Source: Spodoptera frugiperda (lineage: Eukaryota; Arthropoda; Insecta; Lepidoptera; Noctuidae). Taken from it: DNA of 64,000 bases. The translations under genes were made by a program, and so were the position numbers. Below the pieces are notes generated by a model that made no database searches, had not been told where the DNA came from, and was given only the letters and a program-made list of their open reading frames with translations. The stretch's first letter is position 1, and every line of letters begins with the position of its first letter. Shown here one piece after another: positions 51,801 through 57,929 of the stretch. Where the stretch lies: assembly GCF_023101765.2 (NCBI RefSeq), contig NC_064234.1, positions 2,418,001 to 2,482,000 of the forward strand. The letters are read 5' to 3'.

Positions 51801-54156
51801 AATCTTGGACACGAAGGAGAAGCTGGTAGCTCTTTCAATGTGTAAGTATTGATATACTAATGGGAAAATAACAAAAATCCTTGTAGCTCTAAATAAATAC
51901 AATATAATATTTATTCCAGATACGCTAACCATGGTGGTGTTAACCAAGTATCTTCACAAGGGCATAATCAAGGTTCTTGGCAGCAAAGTTCTCAGGGTTC
52001 CGGCATTTACTCACAAGGATCCGGCTATAACCAGGGATCAGGAGTTTACAGTCAGGGAGCTGGAAGCTATAATCAAGGATCTGCAACATACAACCAAGGT
52101 TCTAGCACCTACAACCAAGGATCAGGGTCTTATGGTTCTACAGGATCAAGAGGCTTCTCAGAAGATTCAAATCAGGGACAAGGTTTCGTCCACAGATCAT
52201 GGGCAACCACAGAAACTGTCAACCCCGACATCGCTAATGCCGGTTCAGCTACTTTCAGAGGATCCTCCAGCGTTACTGTTGTAGGAGATGAAGAAGAAGA
52301 CAAGCTTGAAGGTTTCGGAGTTAATGCTGCGTATAATCCTAATAACGAGTTTAAGTATGGCATTGCCGACGTCAGTGGCAGTTCTGGCGGAAACCAGAGA
52401 AGTTCAGCTGACGCGGCACATGGTGGAAGCTACCAAGCTGGAGGTGTAATGCATCAGAGTGGTGGAGGAAGGTACCAGAGTGGTGAAGGAAGGTATCAGA
52501 GCGGTGGTGCTACTTACCAAAGCGAAGGCGGAACCTATCGCAGCGGTGGCAGTGGATACTCTTACTCTGCATCATCGTCTTCAGGTCAGTTACAACATTT
52601 CAAAATTAAAAATACACCACACATCACAATTAATTATTTATTTACAATCAACGTTTGTTTAATTTTAGGTGGACATACGTCATACAGCAGTCACTCTGGT
52701 AATGGATTCAGTCCTTCTGAACGTCGTGAGAACACCAGGAGGAGGCGTCAGGATCAAGTGAGTTATAGTGACTAAATATTAAAATGAAGAATTACTTTTG
52801 AAAATAAAAGTTATTTCTAGCATCCGTTGATGGAGTCTGAGTCAAAATCTATACTTGAATAACTACGATTGTAAGACAATCTTACCAATCACAAGTATTC
52901 TCATTGCAGGTGGATCCACAGTTGAAGCAGATTCTGGAAAAATGTGAGGAAAAGTACAAGTGCGAAGTGCTGAGATGTACCACTGGTCGTATGATGAAGG
53001 GGCAGGAGGCTTGGTTTGCATTCAGGTCGAGGATCAACGCGTCCGTGCTTAGTGAGGTAAATATCTGTTATATAAACAAGCTCGATCTTAAAGATTTTGA
53101 TAACAGTCTGTTCTTTATTTTAGTGGTTTTCTTTATCAATAGTATTTTTTTTATATATAATAACTCGATAGTTATAAATGAATTATACTAAACTAGCAAA
53201 CCCGGCGAACTCCGTTTCGCCTCCAATGATTTTCCCTGTTTTCCTGCTTTTCTCTTGAAATTTTGCCTGAATTTTCTTTGCTATTAACCTTACGGAACCC
53301 GAGACCCCTTTACAACGAATGCATAACCGTGGAAATCGGTTCGTGCATTCTGGAGTTATAACGTCAGGAAGGAAAATCCGACTTATTTTTATATAGTAGA
53401 TTAAAATACATGGCTTGCTCACCTATACCTATTATTTTTTATCATACCTTTTTAGATCTCCAAGGATCGCGCAGTGATCCTTTCGACATTAGCTGCAGCG
53501 CGCGTTTCACGACTGCCCATGGTGGGTAGGCCGACAGACCGAACCTGGCACACAGCAGAAGCCCAGACCCTCATCACACCACGACTCGAGGCTCTGGACA
53601 GCGGCACCATCCCACTCTGGGTCGTTATACTTGCCGCAATCATTGGTGCTCTCCTACTTCTACTGCTCATCTTCGCACTCTACAAAGTAAGTAAACGAAT
53701 TAAAAACTAAACGAACCAAAGACATCAGACAGAAACAAGTTTTTTGTTCTCTTTCCCTATTTTCTTTTCTCTCACCTTTCATCTCTTTCTTTACTCTTCT
53801 ATAACCCATTTCCTCTCTTTTCTCTAATCACTTTCACCCTTTTTCTCTCACCTTATTTCTATTTACTCCTACTCGTCTGCTCTTTTTTTCGTACTCTACT
53901 CTAACCCTTCTCCCTTCTCTCGCTCTTTACTCCCCTCTCTATCTCTTTCTCATGCTTTGTCTTAAACTTCGAAAATCCAAATAAACTTTATCTGTCCTGA
54001 AAATCGAATTTTAACCTGATTCTTGAATCAATATTTTGTAGGTGGATTTACATTTAAAACCATTTTTTCTATTTCCAGTGCGGATTCTTCAAGAGGAACC
54101 GCCCCTCGGACCACGCTGAGCGACAGCCCCTGAATGGGCGTGACGAACATCTTTGA
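12767..54156 (+). CDS. if: Integrin alpha-PS2 (inflated-like) subunit, 22 exons, 5' partial
   Basis: Alpha subunit of a cell-surface heterodimer that pairs with a beta integrin to bind extracellular matrix; PS2-type subunits are the insect RGD-binding class and act at muscle and epithelial attachments (family knowledge). The visible 1,412 residues show, in order: FG-GAP propeller repeats (residues about 1-350, with motifs ACAPRY, GAPGSFFWQG, DDSYMGYS and calcium loop DIDGDGFDD), thigh and calf domains (about 350-780), a Gly/Ser/Gln-rich insert (about 783-1232), a furin-type site NTRRRRQ (about 1252), the light chain, a transmembrane helix (about 1363-1386) and a tail starting KCGFFKRNRP and ending GRDEHL. 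The tail and the furin site favour PS2 over PS1. All 21 introns have GT-AG ends and consistent phase. The first exon enters in phase 1, so upstream coding exon(s) are missing. The 20.4-kb first intron contrasts with compact 3' introns. Orthology is from recognition, not alignment. Confidence 0.93.
13184..13232 (+). repeat. Fragment of dispersed repeat family B
   Basis: CTTACCATCAGGAGCCGCGT, CTGCTCATTTGCC and CCATAAAAAA match the 3' end of family B. Confidence 0.55.
13808..13935 (+). repeat. Dispersed repeat family G
   Basis: Contains CCTGGGCTTATAATTTCTAA and CCCGCATTGAGCAAGTGTGG. An inverted copy lies at 44527-44632. Probably a LINE-derived fragment. Confidence 0.6.
15053..16311. repeat. Cluster of seven GGTAAAGTTGCCA motifs in both orientations
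   Basis: TGGCAACTTTACC occurs at 15053-15065, 15073-15085 and 15457-15469, with a one-mismatch copy at 15967-15979. The reverse complement occurs at 15432-15444, 16112-16124 and 16299-16311. The outermost copies point inward like terminal inverted repeats of a non-autonomous DNA transposon of about 1.26 kb. No transposase frame; no clear target duplication. Confidence 0.6.
16788..16890 (+). repeat. Dispersed repeat family C
   Basis: CCTGATCCGGAGCTGCGGAC, TACCTAACGGGTTTACCGGG and GGGCAGGAGTAGG; same family as 628-735. Confidence 0.65.
21082..21205 (+). repeat. Dispersed repeat family E
   Basis: CTCCTGTGTCGTGGTTGCGT, CATACAAGTTCACATACACA, then GTTGCTCCGTGCGGGAATCG. A shorter copy lies at 23608-23680. 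SINE- or LINE-derived. Confidence 0.65.
21258..21300 (+). repeat. RTE-type LINE remnant
   Basis: CTAGCTGTTACCCGCGACTT followed by CGTTCGCATAGAATGG is the common opening phrase of RTE-like LINE 3' fragments in moths (recognition). Only a short piece remains. Confidence 0.5.
21428..21480 (+). repeat. Fragment of dispersed repeat family B
   Basis: GATTGCTTACCATCAGGTGA followed by TCCATAAAA, the 3' end of family B. Confidence 0.55.
22367..22595 (+). repeat. SINE-like family A, near full length
   Basis: The 5' part has AGGGGTAGATAGAGGTGCAC; the 3' part has CCCGACCCGGGAATCGAATC and GGCAGTCGCATTTACGACCA. The open frame across it is a by-product. Same layout as 40498-40778. Confidence 0.7.
23140..23192 (+). 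repeat. Dispersed repeat family H end motif
   Basis: AAAACATACAGACGAATTGA then ACCTCCTCCTTTTTGCGAAG and TCGGTTAAAAAA, the same ordered phrases as 10470-10532. Confidence 0.6.
23437..23927 (+). repeat. Short direct duplication, GC-rich core
   Basis: TGCGCGAAGTTCAGAGGGTG (from 23437) and TGCGCAAAGTTCAGGGGGCG (from 23902) are near-identical 25-base cores, each followed by TGGTC and flanked by CpG-rich alternating sequence. They are about 465 bases apart. A family E fragment (23608-23680) lies between them. Confidence 0.5.
23608..23680 (+). repeat. Fragment of dispersed repeat family E
   Basis: CTCCTGTGTCGTGGGTGCGT, CATACAATTTCACATACACA and TGACACCCAGACAGACAG; the 5' part of the family seen at 21082-21205. 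Confidence 0.6.
24813..24977. mobile_element. 165-bp MITE, Harbinger-like
   Basis: The left end GGTCGGTTCATATCTGACG and right end CGTCAGATATGAACCGACC are perfect inverted repeats, and homology continues inward (CGTATCATCGGTCG against CGACCGATGATACG). TAA flanks both sides (24810-24812, 24978-24980), the usual PIF/Harbinger target duplication. No coding capacity. Superfamily rests on the 3-bp TAA and is moderately secure. Confidence 0.8.
25633..25740 (-). repeat. Dispersed repeat family C, inverted
   Basis: GGGTGAGGCAGGTGGGAG, CTACTCCTGTTTTGAGCCGG and AGCCCCAGTAACC are the reverse-complement form of family C. Confidence 0.6.
26141..26211 (+). repeat. SINE-like family A, 3' part
   Basis: AACTCGGGAATCGTACCCAA, then CAGTCGCACTTACGACCACT, the 3' segment of family A. 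Confidence 0.6.
33043..33105 (-). repeat. Dispersed repeat family D, inverted
   Basis: CCGCATCATCACTTACTATC and GAGATAGCGGCCAAACGTC are the reverse complement of the core at 1503-1560. Confidence 0.6.
33224..33350 (+). CDS. if: Integrin alpha exon b: ACAPRY blade
   Basis: Acceptor CCCCAG, donor GTAAGT; phase 0 in, phase 1 out. Encodes ACAPRYVSYVSAKLNQ and onward to SPCRT, the cysteine-bearing loop of the second propeller blade. Lies 20.4 kb downstream of the previous exon. Confidence 0.95.
33351..35151. other. if: Integrin intron; nothing else seen
   Basis: GTAAGT to TTGCAG. AT-rich, with one GC-richer patch near 33650-33790 (several GGCGG words). No repeat or gene that I can support. Confidence 0.6.
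35152..35213 (+). CDS. if: Integrin alpha exon c: CQAGFSGAISK
   Basis: Acceptor TTTGCAG, donor GTAAGG; phase 1 in, phase 0 out. Encodes SHGQRKTGMCQAGFSGAISK; the cysteine pairs with the preceding loop in this family. Confidence 0.94.
38303..38961 (+). repeat. Tandem duplication (about 130 bp), copies separated by an LTR
   Basis: AAAAATATTAGCGTTCTGC, CATAAACTATAAGTGTA, TTTTATGCTCCTACGTCCGC and GGGGTCCAAAGTTTTTGCAT occur in the same order at about 38303-38434 and 38822-38961. Between the copies lies 38435-38801, which has the features of a solo LTR. Confidence 0.75.
38435..38801. mobile_element. Probable 367-bp solo LTR
   Basis: Begins TGTCGGAGATAGG and ends GATCCCGACA, the TG...CA form of LTRs with a short inverted end (TGTCGG/CCGACA). 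TATA lies on each side (38431-38434 and 38802-38805). An AATAAA occurs inside (near 38539). No internal retroelement sequence, so a solo LTR; family uncertain (BEL/Pao or gypsy). Confidence 0.5.
40498..40778 (+). repeat. SINE-like family A, full copy
   Basis: Runs from TCACGCCTTTTAGCCTCGAA through GGCACGTAATGCCACTTTAC to CCTGGGAATCGACCCGATAC and CTGCCAACGGGGCAA. The GGGAATCGA-CCC phrase resembles a tRNA T-arm, as in tRNA-derived SINEs. Other copies lie at 4802, 11344, 22367, 26141 and 50257. Confidence 0.7.
42014..42062 (+). CDS. if: Integrin alpha exon d: FMGAPGSFFWQG
   Basis: A 49-base exon with acceptor TTCCAG and donor GTAATG; phase 0 in, phase 1 out. Encodes DGQRLFMGAPGSFFWQG, the classic GAPG-F-WQG end of an FG-GAP repeat. 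Confidence 0.95.
42063..44272. other. if: Integrin intron with a possible decayed coding fragment
   Basis: GTAATG to TTATAG. Mostly AT-rich. Positions 42536-42685 keep a 50-codon open stretch that looks protein-like (see findings). No alternative exon could be identified with confidence. Confidence 0.5.
44273..44448 (+). CDS. if: Integrin alpha exon e: DDSYMGYS blade
   Basis: Acceptor TTATTATAG, donor GTGAGA; phase 1 in, phase 0 out. Encodes GQLMSQSMGS, then DDSYMGYSIAVGDFAGQG and VAVGVPRG. The calcium-loop position reads DFAGQGIQS and has lost most acidic ligands, unlike the next blade. Confidence 0.94.
44527..44632 (-). repeat. Dispersed repeat family G, inverted
   Basis: GCATTAATCACCACGCTTGC, TCAATGCGGGTTAGCGATTT and GATAAGCCCAGG are the reverse complement of 13808-13935. 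Confidence 0.6.
44674..44957 (+). repeat. Dispersed repeat family B, longest copy
   Basis: From GTGCGGCCAGCTCGACC through GTGAAACAACGCTTGCG and CGCCTCTAGTGTTTCGGG to TTGCTTACCATCAGGTGATC and a CGTAAAAAA end. Lies inside an integrin intron. Short open frames on both strands here are by-products. Confidence 0.7.
45034..45240 (+). CDS. if: Integrin alpha exon f: calcium-binding blade
   Basis: Acceptor TTCTAG, donor GTAAGT; phase 0 to phase 0 (69 codons). Contains FGYSIASGDIDGDGFDDVIV, a complete FG-GAP repeat with intact DxDxDGxxD calcium loop, then VGAPMFTRAKTDG. Confidence 0.96.
45532..45631 (+). CDS. if: Integrin alpha exon g: GRFGLAVTSLGDINYD
   Basis: Acceptor TTCCAG, donor GTAAAT; phase 0 in, phase 1 out. 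Starts SFTRSHARTGEVSRGRFGLA and runs into the DINYDTFGD calcium loop completed by the next exon. Confidence 0.95.
45835..45927 (+). repeat. Dispersed repeat family F with (TTTGAC)n tail
   Basis: CTGACGGACAATTCAATTTG, ACGTTTCAAAAGTGCC, then a repeated TTTGAC tail. A second copy lies at 48752-48822 in another integrin intron. The variable simple tail suggests a LINE or SINE 3' end. Confidence 0.65.
45962..46196 (+). CDS. if: Integrin alpha exon h: last propeller blades
   Basis: Acceptor TTTTCCAG, donor GTAAGT; phase 1 in, phase 2 out. Encodes DIAVGAPYGGENGRGVVYIY and a further FG-GAP repeat with loop DLDNNNYTDLAVGAY. Confidence 0.96.
46538..46704 (+). CDS. if: Integrin alpha exon i: propeller-thigh junction
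   Basis: Acceptor TTTTCAG, donor GTAAGT; phase 2 in, phase 1 out. Encodes SRPVVKVTAEVKFLVDSKLI and the cysteine pair in KKCPLANGTTFAC, the start of the thigh domain. Confidence 0.95.
47554..47699 (+). CDS. if: Integrin alpha exon j: thigh domain
   Basis: Acceptor ATCTCCAG, donor GTGAGT; phase 1 in, phase 0 out. Encodes KFEVTLDLDSRQKTTKRLFL and then EHECKDILVYLD of the thigh domain. Confidence 0.94.
48330..48500 (+). repeat. LINE 3' fragment with (ATC)n microsatellite
   Basis: An (ATC)n run is followed by GAGACGTCCACTGCTGAACA, AAGGCCCCC and GGTCCCCCTAGTGGGAGGTC, then TGCCCACGCTGCGTCTTGG, phrases I recognise from a widespread lepidopteran LINE family. Lies in an integrin intron. Confidence 0.6.
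48542..48735 (+). CDS. if: Integrin alpha exon k: DEIRDKLTPIEVKMSY
   Basis: Acceptor ATTCCAG, donor GTAAGC; phase 0 in, phase 2 out. Encodes DEIRDKLTPIEVKMSYDLVN and then NCGADNICIPDLK, conserved at the thigh-calf boundary of alpha integrins. Confidence 0.96.
48752..48822 (+). repeat. Dispersed repeat family F
   Basis: CTGACGGACAATTCAATTTG, ACGTTTCAAAAGTACC and a short TTTGACTTTGA tail, matching 45835-45927. Confidence 0.65.
49086..49335 (+). CDS. if: Integrin alpha exon l: calf-1 domain
   Basis: Acceptor TTCCACAG, donor GTAAGC; phase 2 in, phase 0 out. Encodes VENSGEDAFEAAYYLMIPPG and KCDLGNPMASGQK, typical of calf-1. Confidence 0.95.
49678..49835 (+). CDS. if: Integrin alpha exon m: calf domain
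   Basis: Acceptor CGTTCTAG, donor GTGAGT; phase 0 in, phase 2 out. Encodes VNFRLILEVDARVTTLSFDM and further beta-sandwich residues. Confidence 0.94.
50031..50206 (+). CDS. if: Integrin alpha exon n: calf-2 domain
   Basis: Acceptor ATTGCAG, donor GTAAGG; phase 2 in, phase 1 out. Encodes LGPQVIHKYNLKNEGPFTVE and FMWPYQTLEG, conserved calf-2 motifs. Confidence 0.95.
50257..50372 (+). repeat. SINE-like family A, 5' part
   Basis: CGTCACGCCTTTTATTCCCG, AGGTGCACATTATGGCAGCA and ATTTGTGTTATAAGTTCCAT; lies in an integrin intron. Confidence 0.65.
50675..50809 (+). CDS. if: Integrin alpha exon o: calf-2 domain
   Basis: Acceptor TTTCAG, donor GTATGA (slightly non-consensus); phase 1 to phase 1. Encodes ENLMYMLVQPQYLGDVKCDI and onward to EFLLSKERE. 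Confidence 0.92.
51013..51078 (+). CDS. if: Integrin alpha exon p: short linker exon
   Basis: A 66-base exon, acceptor TTTTGCAG, donor GTACAT; phase 1 to phase 1, so it could be skipped without breaking the frame. Encodes MMSSEFYTASQTSGGGYYGQ and leads into the low-complexity insert. Confidence 0.85.
51160..51841 (+). CDS. if: Integrin alpha exon q: Gly/Ser/Gln-rich insert, part 1
   Basis: Acceptor TTTTTCAG, donor GTAAGT; phase 1 in, phase 2 out; 682 bases. Encodes a poly-Ser run and repeats of the form SGQFSG/NGQFSG, then a more ordinary island with FEDSEDLTAEQKEEIRKKLA and IVKYKNKTIIYDANHN. The frame is open throughout and matches the phase of both neighbours. Confidence 0.93.
51920..52584 (+). 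CDS. if: Integrin alpha exon r: Gly/Ser/Gln-rich insert, part 2
   Basis: Acceptor TATTCCAG, donor GTCAGT; phase 2 in, phase 1 out; 665 bases. Encodes YNQGS/YSQGS repeats, an acidic island (VVGDEEEDKLEGFG) and a second array of RYQSGG-type repeats. Confidence 0.93.
52669..52757 (+). CDS. if: Integrin alpha exon s: furin-type cleavage site
   Basis: Acceptor AATTTTAG, donor GTGAGT; phase 1 in, phase 0 out. Encodes RRENTRRRRQDQ, a polybasic site where the precursor would be cut into heavy and light chains. Confidence 0.94.
52910..53056 (+). CDS. if: Integrin alpha exon t: light chain start
   Basis: Acceptor ATTGCAG, donor GTAAAT; 49 codons, phase 0 to 0. Encodes CEEKYKCEVLRCTTGRM, with the cysteine pattern conserved in light chains, and FRSRINASVLSE. 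Confidence 0.95.
53190..53403 (+). repeat. RTE-like LINE 3' fragment in an integrin intron
   Basis: ACTAGCAAACCCGGCGAACT, CCGTTTCGCC, then CCGTGGAAATCGGTTCGTGC and ATTCTGGAGTTATAACGTCA, ending TTATTTTTATATAGTAGATT. This is the familiar 3' end of RTE-type LINEs in insects (recognition). Confidence 0.65.
53456..53686 (+). CDS. if: Integrin alpha exon u: juxtamembrane and transmembrane
   Basis: Acceptor TTTTTAG, donor GTAAGT; 77 codons, phase 0 to 0. Ends with a single hydrophobic helix, LWVVILAAIIGALLLLLL followed by IFALYK. Confidence 0.96.
53739..53965 (+). repeat. if: Pyrimidine-rich tract in the last integrin intron
   Basis: About 225 bases almost entirely C and T, with isolated A and rare G, for example TTTCTTTACTCTTCTATAAC and CTCTCTATCTCTTTCTCATG. 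It ends about 110 bases before the final exon. Confidence 0.85.
54079..54156 (+). CDS. if: Integrin alpha exon v: cytoplasmic tail and stop
   Basis: Acceptor TTTCCAG. Encodes CGFFKRNRPSDHAERQ and then PLNGRDEHL, followed by TGA at 54154-54156. GFFKR is the universal alpha-integrin membrane-proximal motif. The frame stays open for 48 codons beyond the TGA. Confidence 0.96.
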   Translation, partial: CGFFKRNRPSDHAERQPLNGRDEHL

Positions 54157-54729
54157 TATCCGACCACTGATCTGGGCGTCACCAGCGATACAGCCGGGAC
54201 GTCTGAAGCGGGTGCCACGTCCGACTCGCTCGACGACAGCTCGTCGACTGATGCTGCCAGTGACGTCACGAGTCGCGACTCCACTAGCTTCGATAGGTAC
54301 TGACATCACAAAATCAATGTTTATGAATTTTAAATAACGTTCATTTCACTAAGATGACTGTCATTTCTTTTGGCATTTTCAGTATAGCACGTAGGTATGT
54401 TTTAAAGAAGAGTCTTTATGCACCACTGCCTACTAGTATCCCTGTTCAAATTCAAATCCGATATTGTTCGTCAACAGAATTTACATTTGTACAAAAGGTG
54501 CGAACTAAGTTTATTTGAAAAAATAATAGTATGGAGCTGTATTTTTTGTATTCACTTTTTAACATAAATATAAAAAGTTGTCGTTTTGTTCAAAGCAGTT
54601 GGTCCGATGTGATTGTAAAAAAGTTAATATGTTATTTTTATGATACAATAGTTTTACCTCATGACAAAACGAATTTTCCCAAGCTTTTCATGTCCATTTT
54701 ACAAAGAAAATGGAAGGTTTAAAAATAAA
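54157..54729 (+). other. Probable integrin 3' UTR with candidate poly(A) signal
   Basis: Sequence after the integrin stop. The first 147 bases are GC-rich and open in the integrin frame (see findings). An AATAAA occurs at 54724-54729 and another near 54774; either could end the transcript. The true 3' end cannot be fixed from sequence alone. Confidence 0.4.
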
Positions 54730-54809
54730 ATATTTTTCTCTAACCTAATATGTATAATTAAACCTAGTCACGAATAAAAAAATATTTTTCGGACGCTATA
54801 CTAGAAGAT

Positions 54810-54853
54810 AAAAAGAAGTATGCAAAGGCTCTAGCCTTTGCATACTTCTTTTT
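54810..54853. repeat. Near-perfect 21-bp-arm palindrome
   Basis: The left arm AAAAAGAAGTATGCAAAGGC plus T (54810-54830) and its exact reverse complement (54833-54853) are separated by two bases. It lies just after candidate poly(A) signals of the integrin gene. Confidence 0.9.
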
Positions 54854-56960
54854 TTATACTTATACTTCTTATTTTCTATAAATTTAAATAATTTAAAATG
54901 AACAGTTTTAAATAATATTTAATTTATTTAAAACGAATTATGTTTCTTAACATAAATGAATGGAAGATGAAATCTTATAGTGTGATAATAATTACAATTG
55001 TAAAAATGCGTGTATGTATGTATGTAAGTGAGTTGTTAAAAATGTGATTTAAGTTAATAACTAGGTTTACTAAAAGTGGTAGATAACATAAAAAATGTTG
55101 GAGGTGTATCGAATATATATTATTTCATTTATATTAAAATATAAAACGTAGTCACGTGTGGTTTCTTTATTTATATGATAAAAAAATATGATCCCTGTTC
55201 GGTACACTTTCGACTTAGCCTCGAATACATAGCTAATGGTCTATTGTAATAATAGTAATAAGGTTGCTTTGCAATTAATAAAATTGTATCAATCATTTCA
55301 GGGGACAATATTATCTCCCCTAAGCCCCTTTCTCCTAGAAATTTCTCATTGTGCTAAGTTGGCTACGAGGAGATACTTTCAATAATAGCAAAAAATATTT
55401 TAGTTTAGTACCAAATAACTGAAAACGGTAAAATAATGTCGCGTATATTATACAGTTACTTAAGAAATGTTTGATATGTAAACCAAGGTACATATTTGTT
55501 GATCATCTCACACGGTGTGCCTTATCAAAAACATATCGCATTAGCTTATTAATATAAAAAATATATACATATATATATTTAAAATTAATAAAATTAATTC
55601 CTAAATAAAACGTATAAGTGCCTTCTGAAACTGCCAGTTACTAATTAAATATTAATGTACATAGTTTTAGATAAACCATTATTTTTTATTTACGTAGAAG
55701 TCATTTTTTCACAGAACGATATTTTTGGGTAGGTGTGTGACCTAGTAATTTTAGCAACAAATATATTTTTGAGTAGTTCGAAATGTACTTAATATCAATA
55801 AGGAAACAAGTAGCCTTTTGAAAATAAATGTAGATAGAAGTTGTGATTTTATACAATCACGTCTGTTAAGTTATGCACAAGTATATATGTACATACCACA
55901 GTTATGCACAAGTAGAGACCCACAGTGTATTTTGGAAATTATCTATTATAAAATATATTATTACTACTATAAAAATACCGAATTTTACTTTTTCCGATAA
56001 ATATAAGGGTATCGATTATCAAATTTAAGTATGTCCATACAGAATTCGCTTTTTAGATCGACCAATAAAACCACCTAAACCTATAAAACCACTGGACTTC
56101 GATACATTATGTCCAAAATATATTTATTTTATTTCTGTGAAAAAATGCCAAGTCCACTAATAAATCTTAAGCATTGTTAATTTTTTTTGTAATTATTTTT
56201 AATTATTTATTTTACATTTTAACTATTAAGCATATACATACGAGTAGTTTCTACTTATAGTCGAATAATTAACTAAAAATTGTTTAGTTGCCATAAAAAA
56301 TGTGTAATAGTTTATAATATTATTTTGGTTGTTTTATTTCTATTTCTCGGTAAAAAATTCATTGCATTTACCAAAAAAATGAACTTGTAATAAAAATGTT
56401 TTAAATTTTAAGCTTTGTTTTATTTCGTATTTCATACATTCCTTTGGGCACGAGTCAAAAAAAAAGTCAACATTATTTGATTCAAATAGACTGGGAAGGT
56501 ACTTTTGAACGTCAAATCAAATTATACAATATAAAGAAAACAAAATGTCTGTCTGTCTGTCGGTCAGTCCCCTAGTGAAGCAATTTTCTCGTTCTAAAGA
56601 TTCCTATGGAGAAGAATGAGCAAGAAACTCCATAGGTTACTCTTTTTCAATCAGATTAACAATACAATTCTTGGTTACATTGTTTCGTTGGTTCAATTAT
56701 GTGAGAACTATGTATCACCAATGTTCAGTCAAAGGCAATTACTTGTCTGGAACTCTTGAACTTGTCTGGCCGACCACTTGACGGCGCTCGTTCACGAACA
56801 TGACACGTACGTACAGCACCGCCCAACTCAACCATATTGCAGGGAATCGAGCGATCCAATGCCCGTGCCACCGCCAATGAGACATTTGAGTGAGCATAAC
56901 AACTCCAAGCTGCACATGAATGGGCATGGGCATTGTATAAATACCAAAATGTTTTGTTTT
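54854..56960. other. Intergenic AT-rich DNA, no gene seen
   Basis: Very AT-rich, with a short (GTCT)n run at about 56547-56566. No repeat family or coding signal that I can support. Confidence 0.5.
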
Positions 56961-56961
56961 A

Positions 56962-57228
56962 CTTAATTACTAGTGGACCCGACAGACGTTGTCTTGTCTA
57001 CACGTCTTTAATTTGAATATTTGTCGGATCGAATGTAAAACATTCCAAAATCAACAACTACTAATAAATTAAAATAACATTATCCAGCGGACAAAATTGT
57101 GAATCTAAACCATTCTCAGATCCCCTTGAACACACACAAAAAATTTCATCAAAATCGGTCCAGTCGTTTAAGAGAAGTTCAGTGACATACACACTTACAG
57201 AAGAATTATATATATAAAGATAAGGAAT
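56962..57228 (+). repeat. RTE-like LINE 3' fragment
   Basis: ACTAGTGGACCCGACAGACG, then AAATTTCATCAAAATCGGTC and CAGTCGTTTAAGAGAAGTTC, ending in a (TA)n-type tail. Typical 3' end of an RTE-type LINE. Confidence 0.65.
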
Positions 57229-57658
57229 ACATATTTAATTTTATCTAAGTATAAGATCGAGTCGCTAAACGTATGCTTGGCAAATGTTCCGACCTCTTAG
57301 TATGTTGATCTCCTACCAGTATTGCTGTGTCTTCAAATCCATGTTGCGTCTTTCGACAGGGTTGGTCTAGACTAAATGCTAGACTACTTCAATGTATCAA
57401 AGTCGAAGTCGACAAAGGTGCGACACTGGAAGCGATTTTGTAGTTGGAGTTGGAATTAGTTGCTCGGGGTTTTGGATCTGGGCACGTCCAGGGCGGAGCG
57501 TGGACTTCACCAGGCGTGACCGCTCTAGTTTAACATTGATGTTCAGTGTGCCTCTGACAATACAGTGCTCGCTACCGGTTTTCACCTTCGCAATCACAGA
57601 GACATAAGTTTGGTTCGTGTAGGGTGAGAGGTGTGTATGTCACTGGAAAATAACAAGA

Positions 57659-57771
57659 TCAGTAAGTTTATCAATTTATTAGGAAGTTTATAAAATTTCG
57701 TAGGATTCTAAACGGGAGATAAATTGTAATATTTTACGTCCACATTTTCGTAAATTGATAAACTTACTGAA
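57659..57771. repeat. Inverted repeat, 20-bp arms
   Basis: TCAGTAAGTTTATCAATTTA at 57659-57678 and its reverse complement at 57752-57771 enclose 73 bases. Possibly a very short MITE. Confidence 0.7.
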
Positions 57772-57929
57772 CTCACTCGTAAAATAATAAGTAAGCAGTA
57801 ACCAAACGCTACGCGCGATCTGATTGGTTGATTGTCACGTGTCATTTCTCCTACCATTAATGTGTTTTGTAAGAGTATTCCTGTATTTTAACTAGTAACT
57901 GTTAAATAGTGATATACCAATACCAACCT

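Noticed and set aside
51222..51947. Minus-strand and alternate-frame open frames over the integrin insert
   Set aside because: Shadows of the Gly/Ser/Gln-rich exons, whose repetitive GC-richer sequence keeps several frames open.
54028..54337. Other open frames (minus 93 codons, plus 67 codons) over the integrin tail exon
   Set aside because: They overlap the confirmed tail exon in other frames; they do, however, lower confidence in the readthrough candidate.
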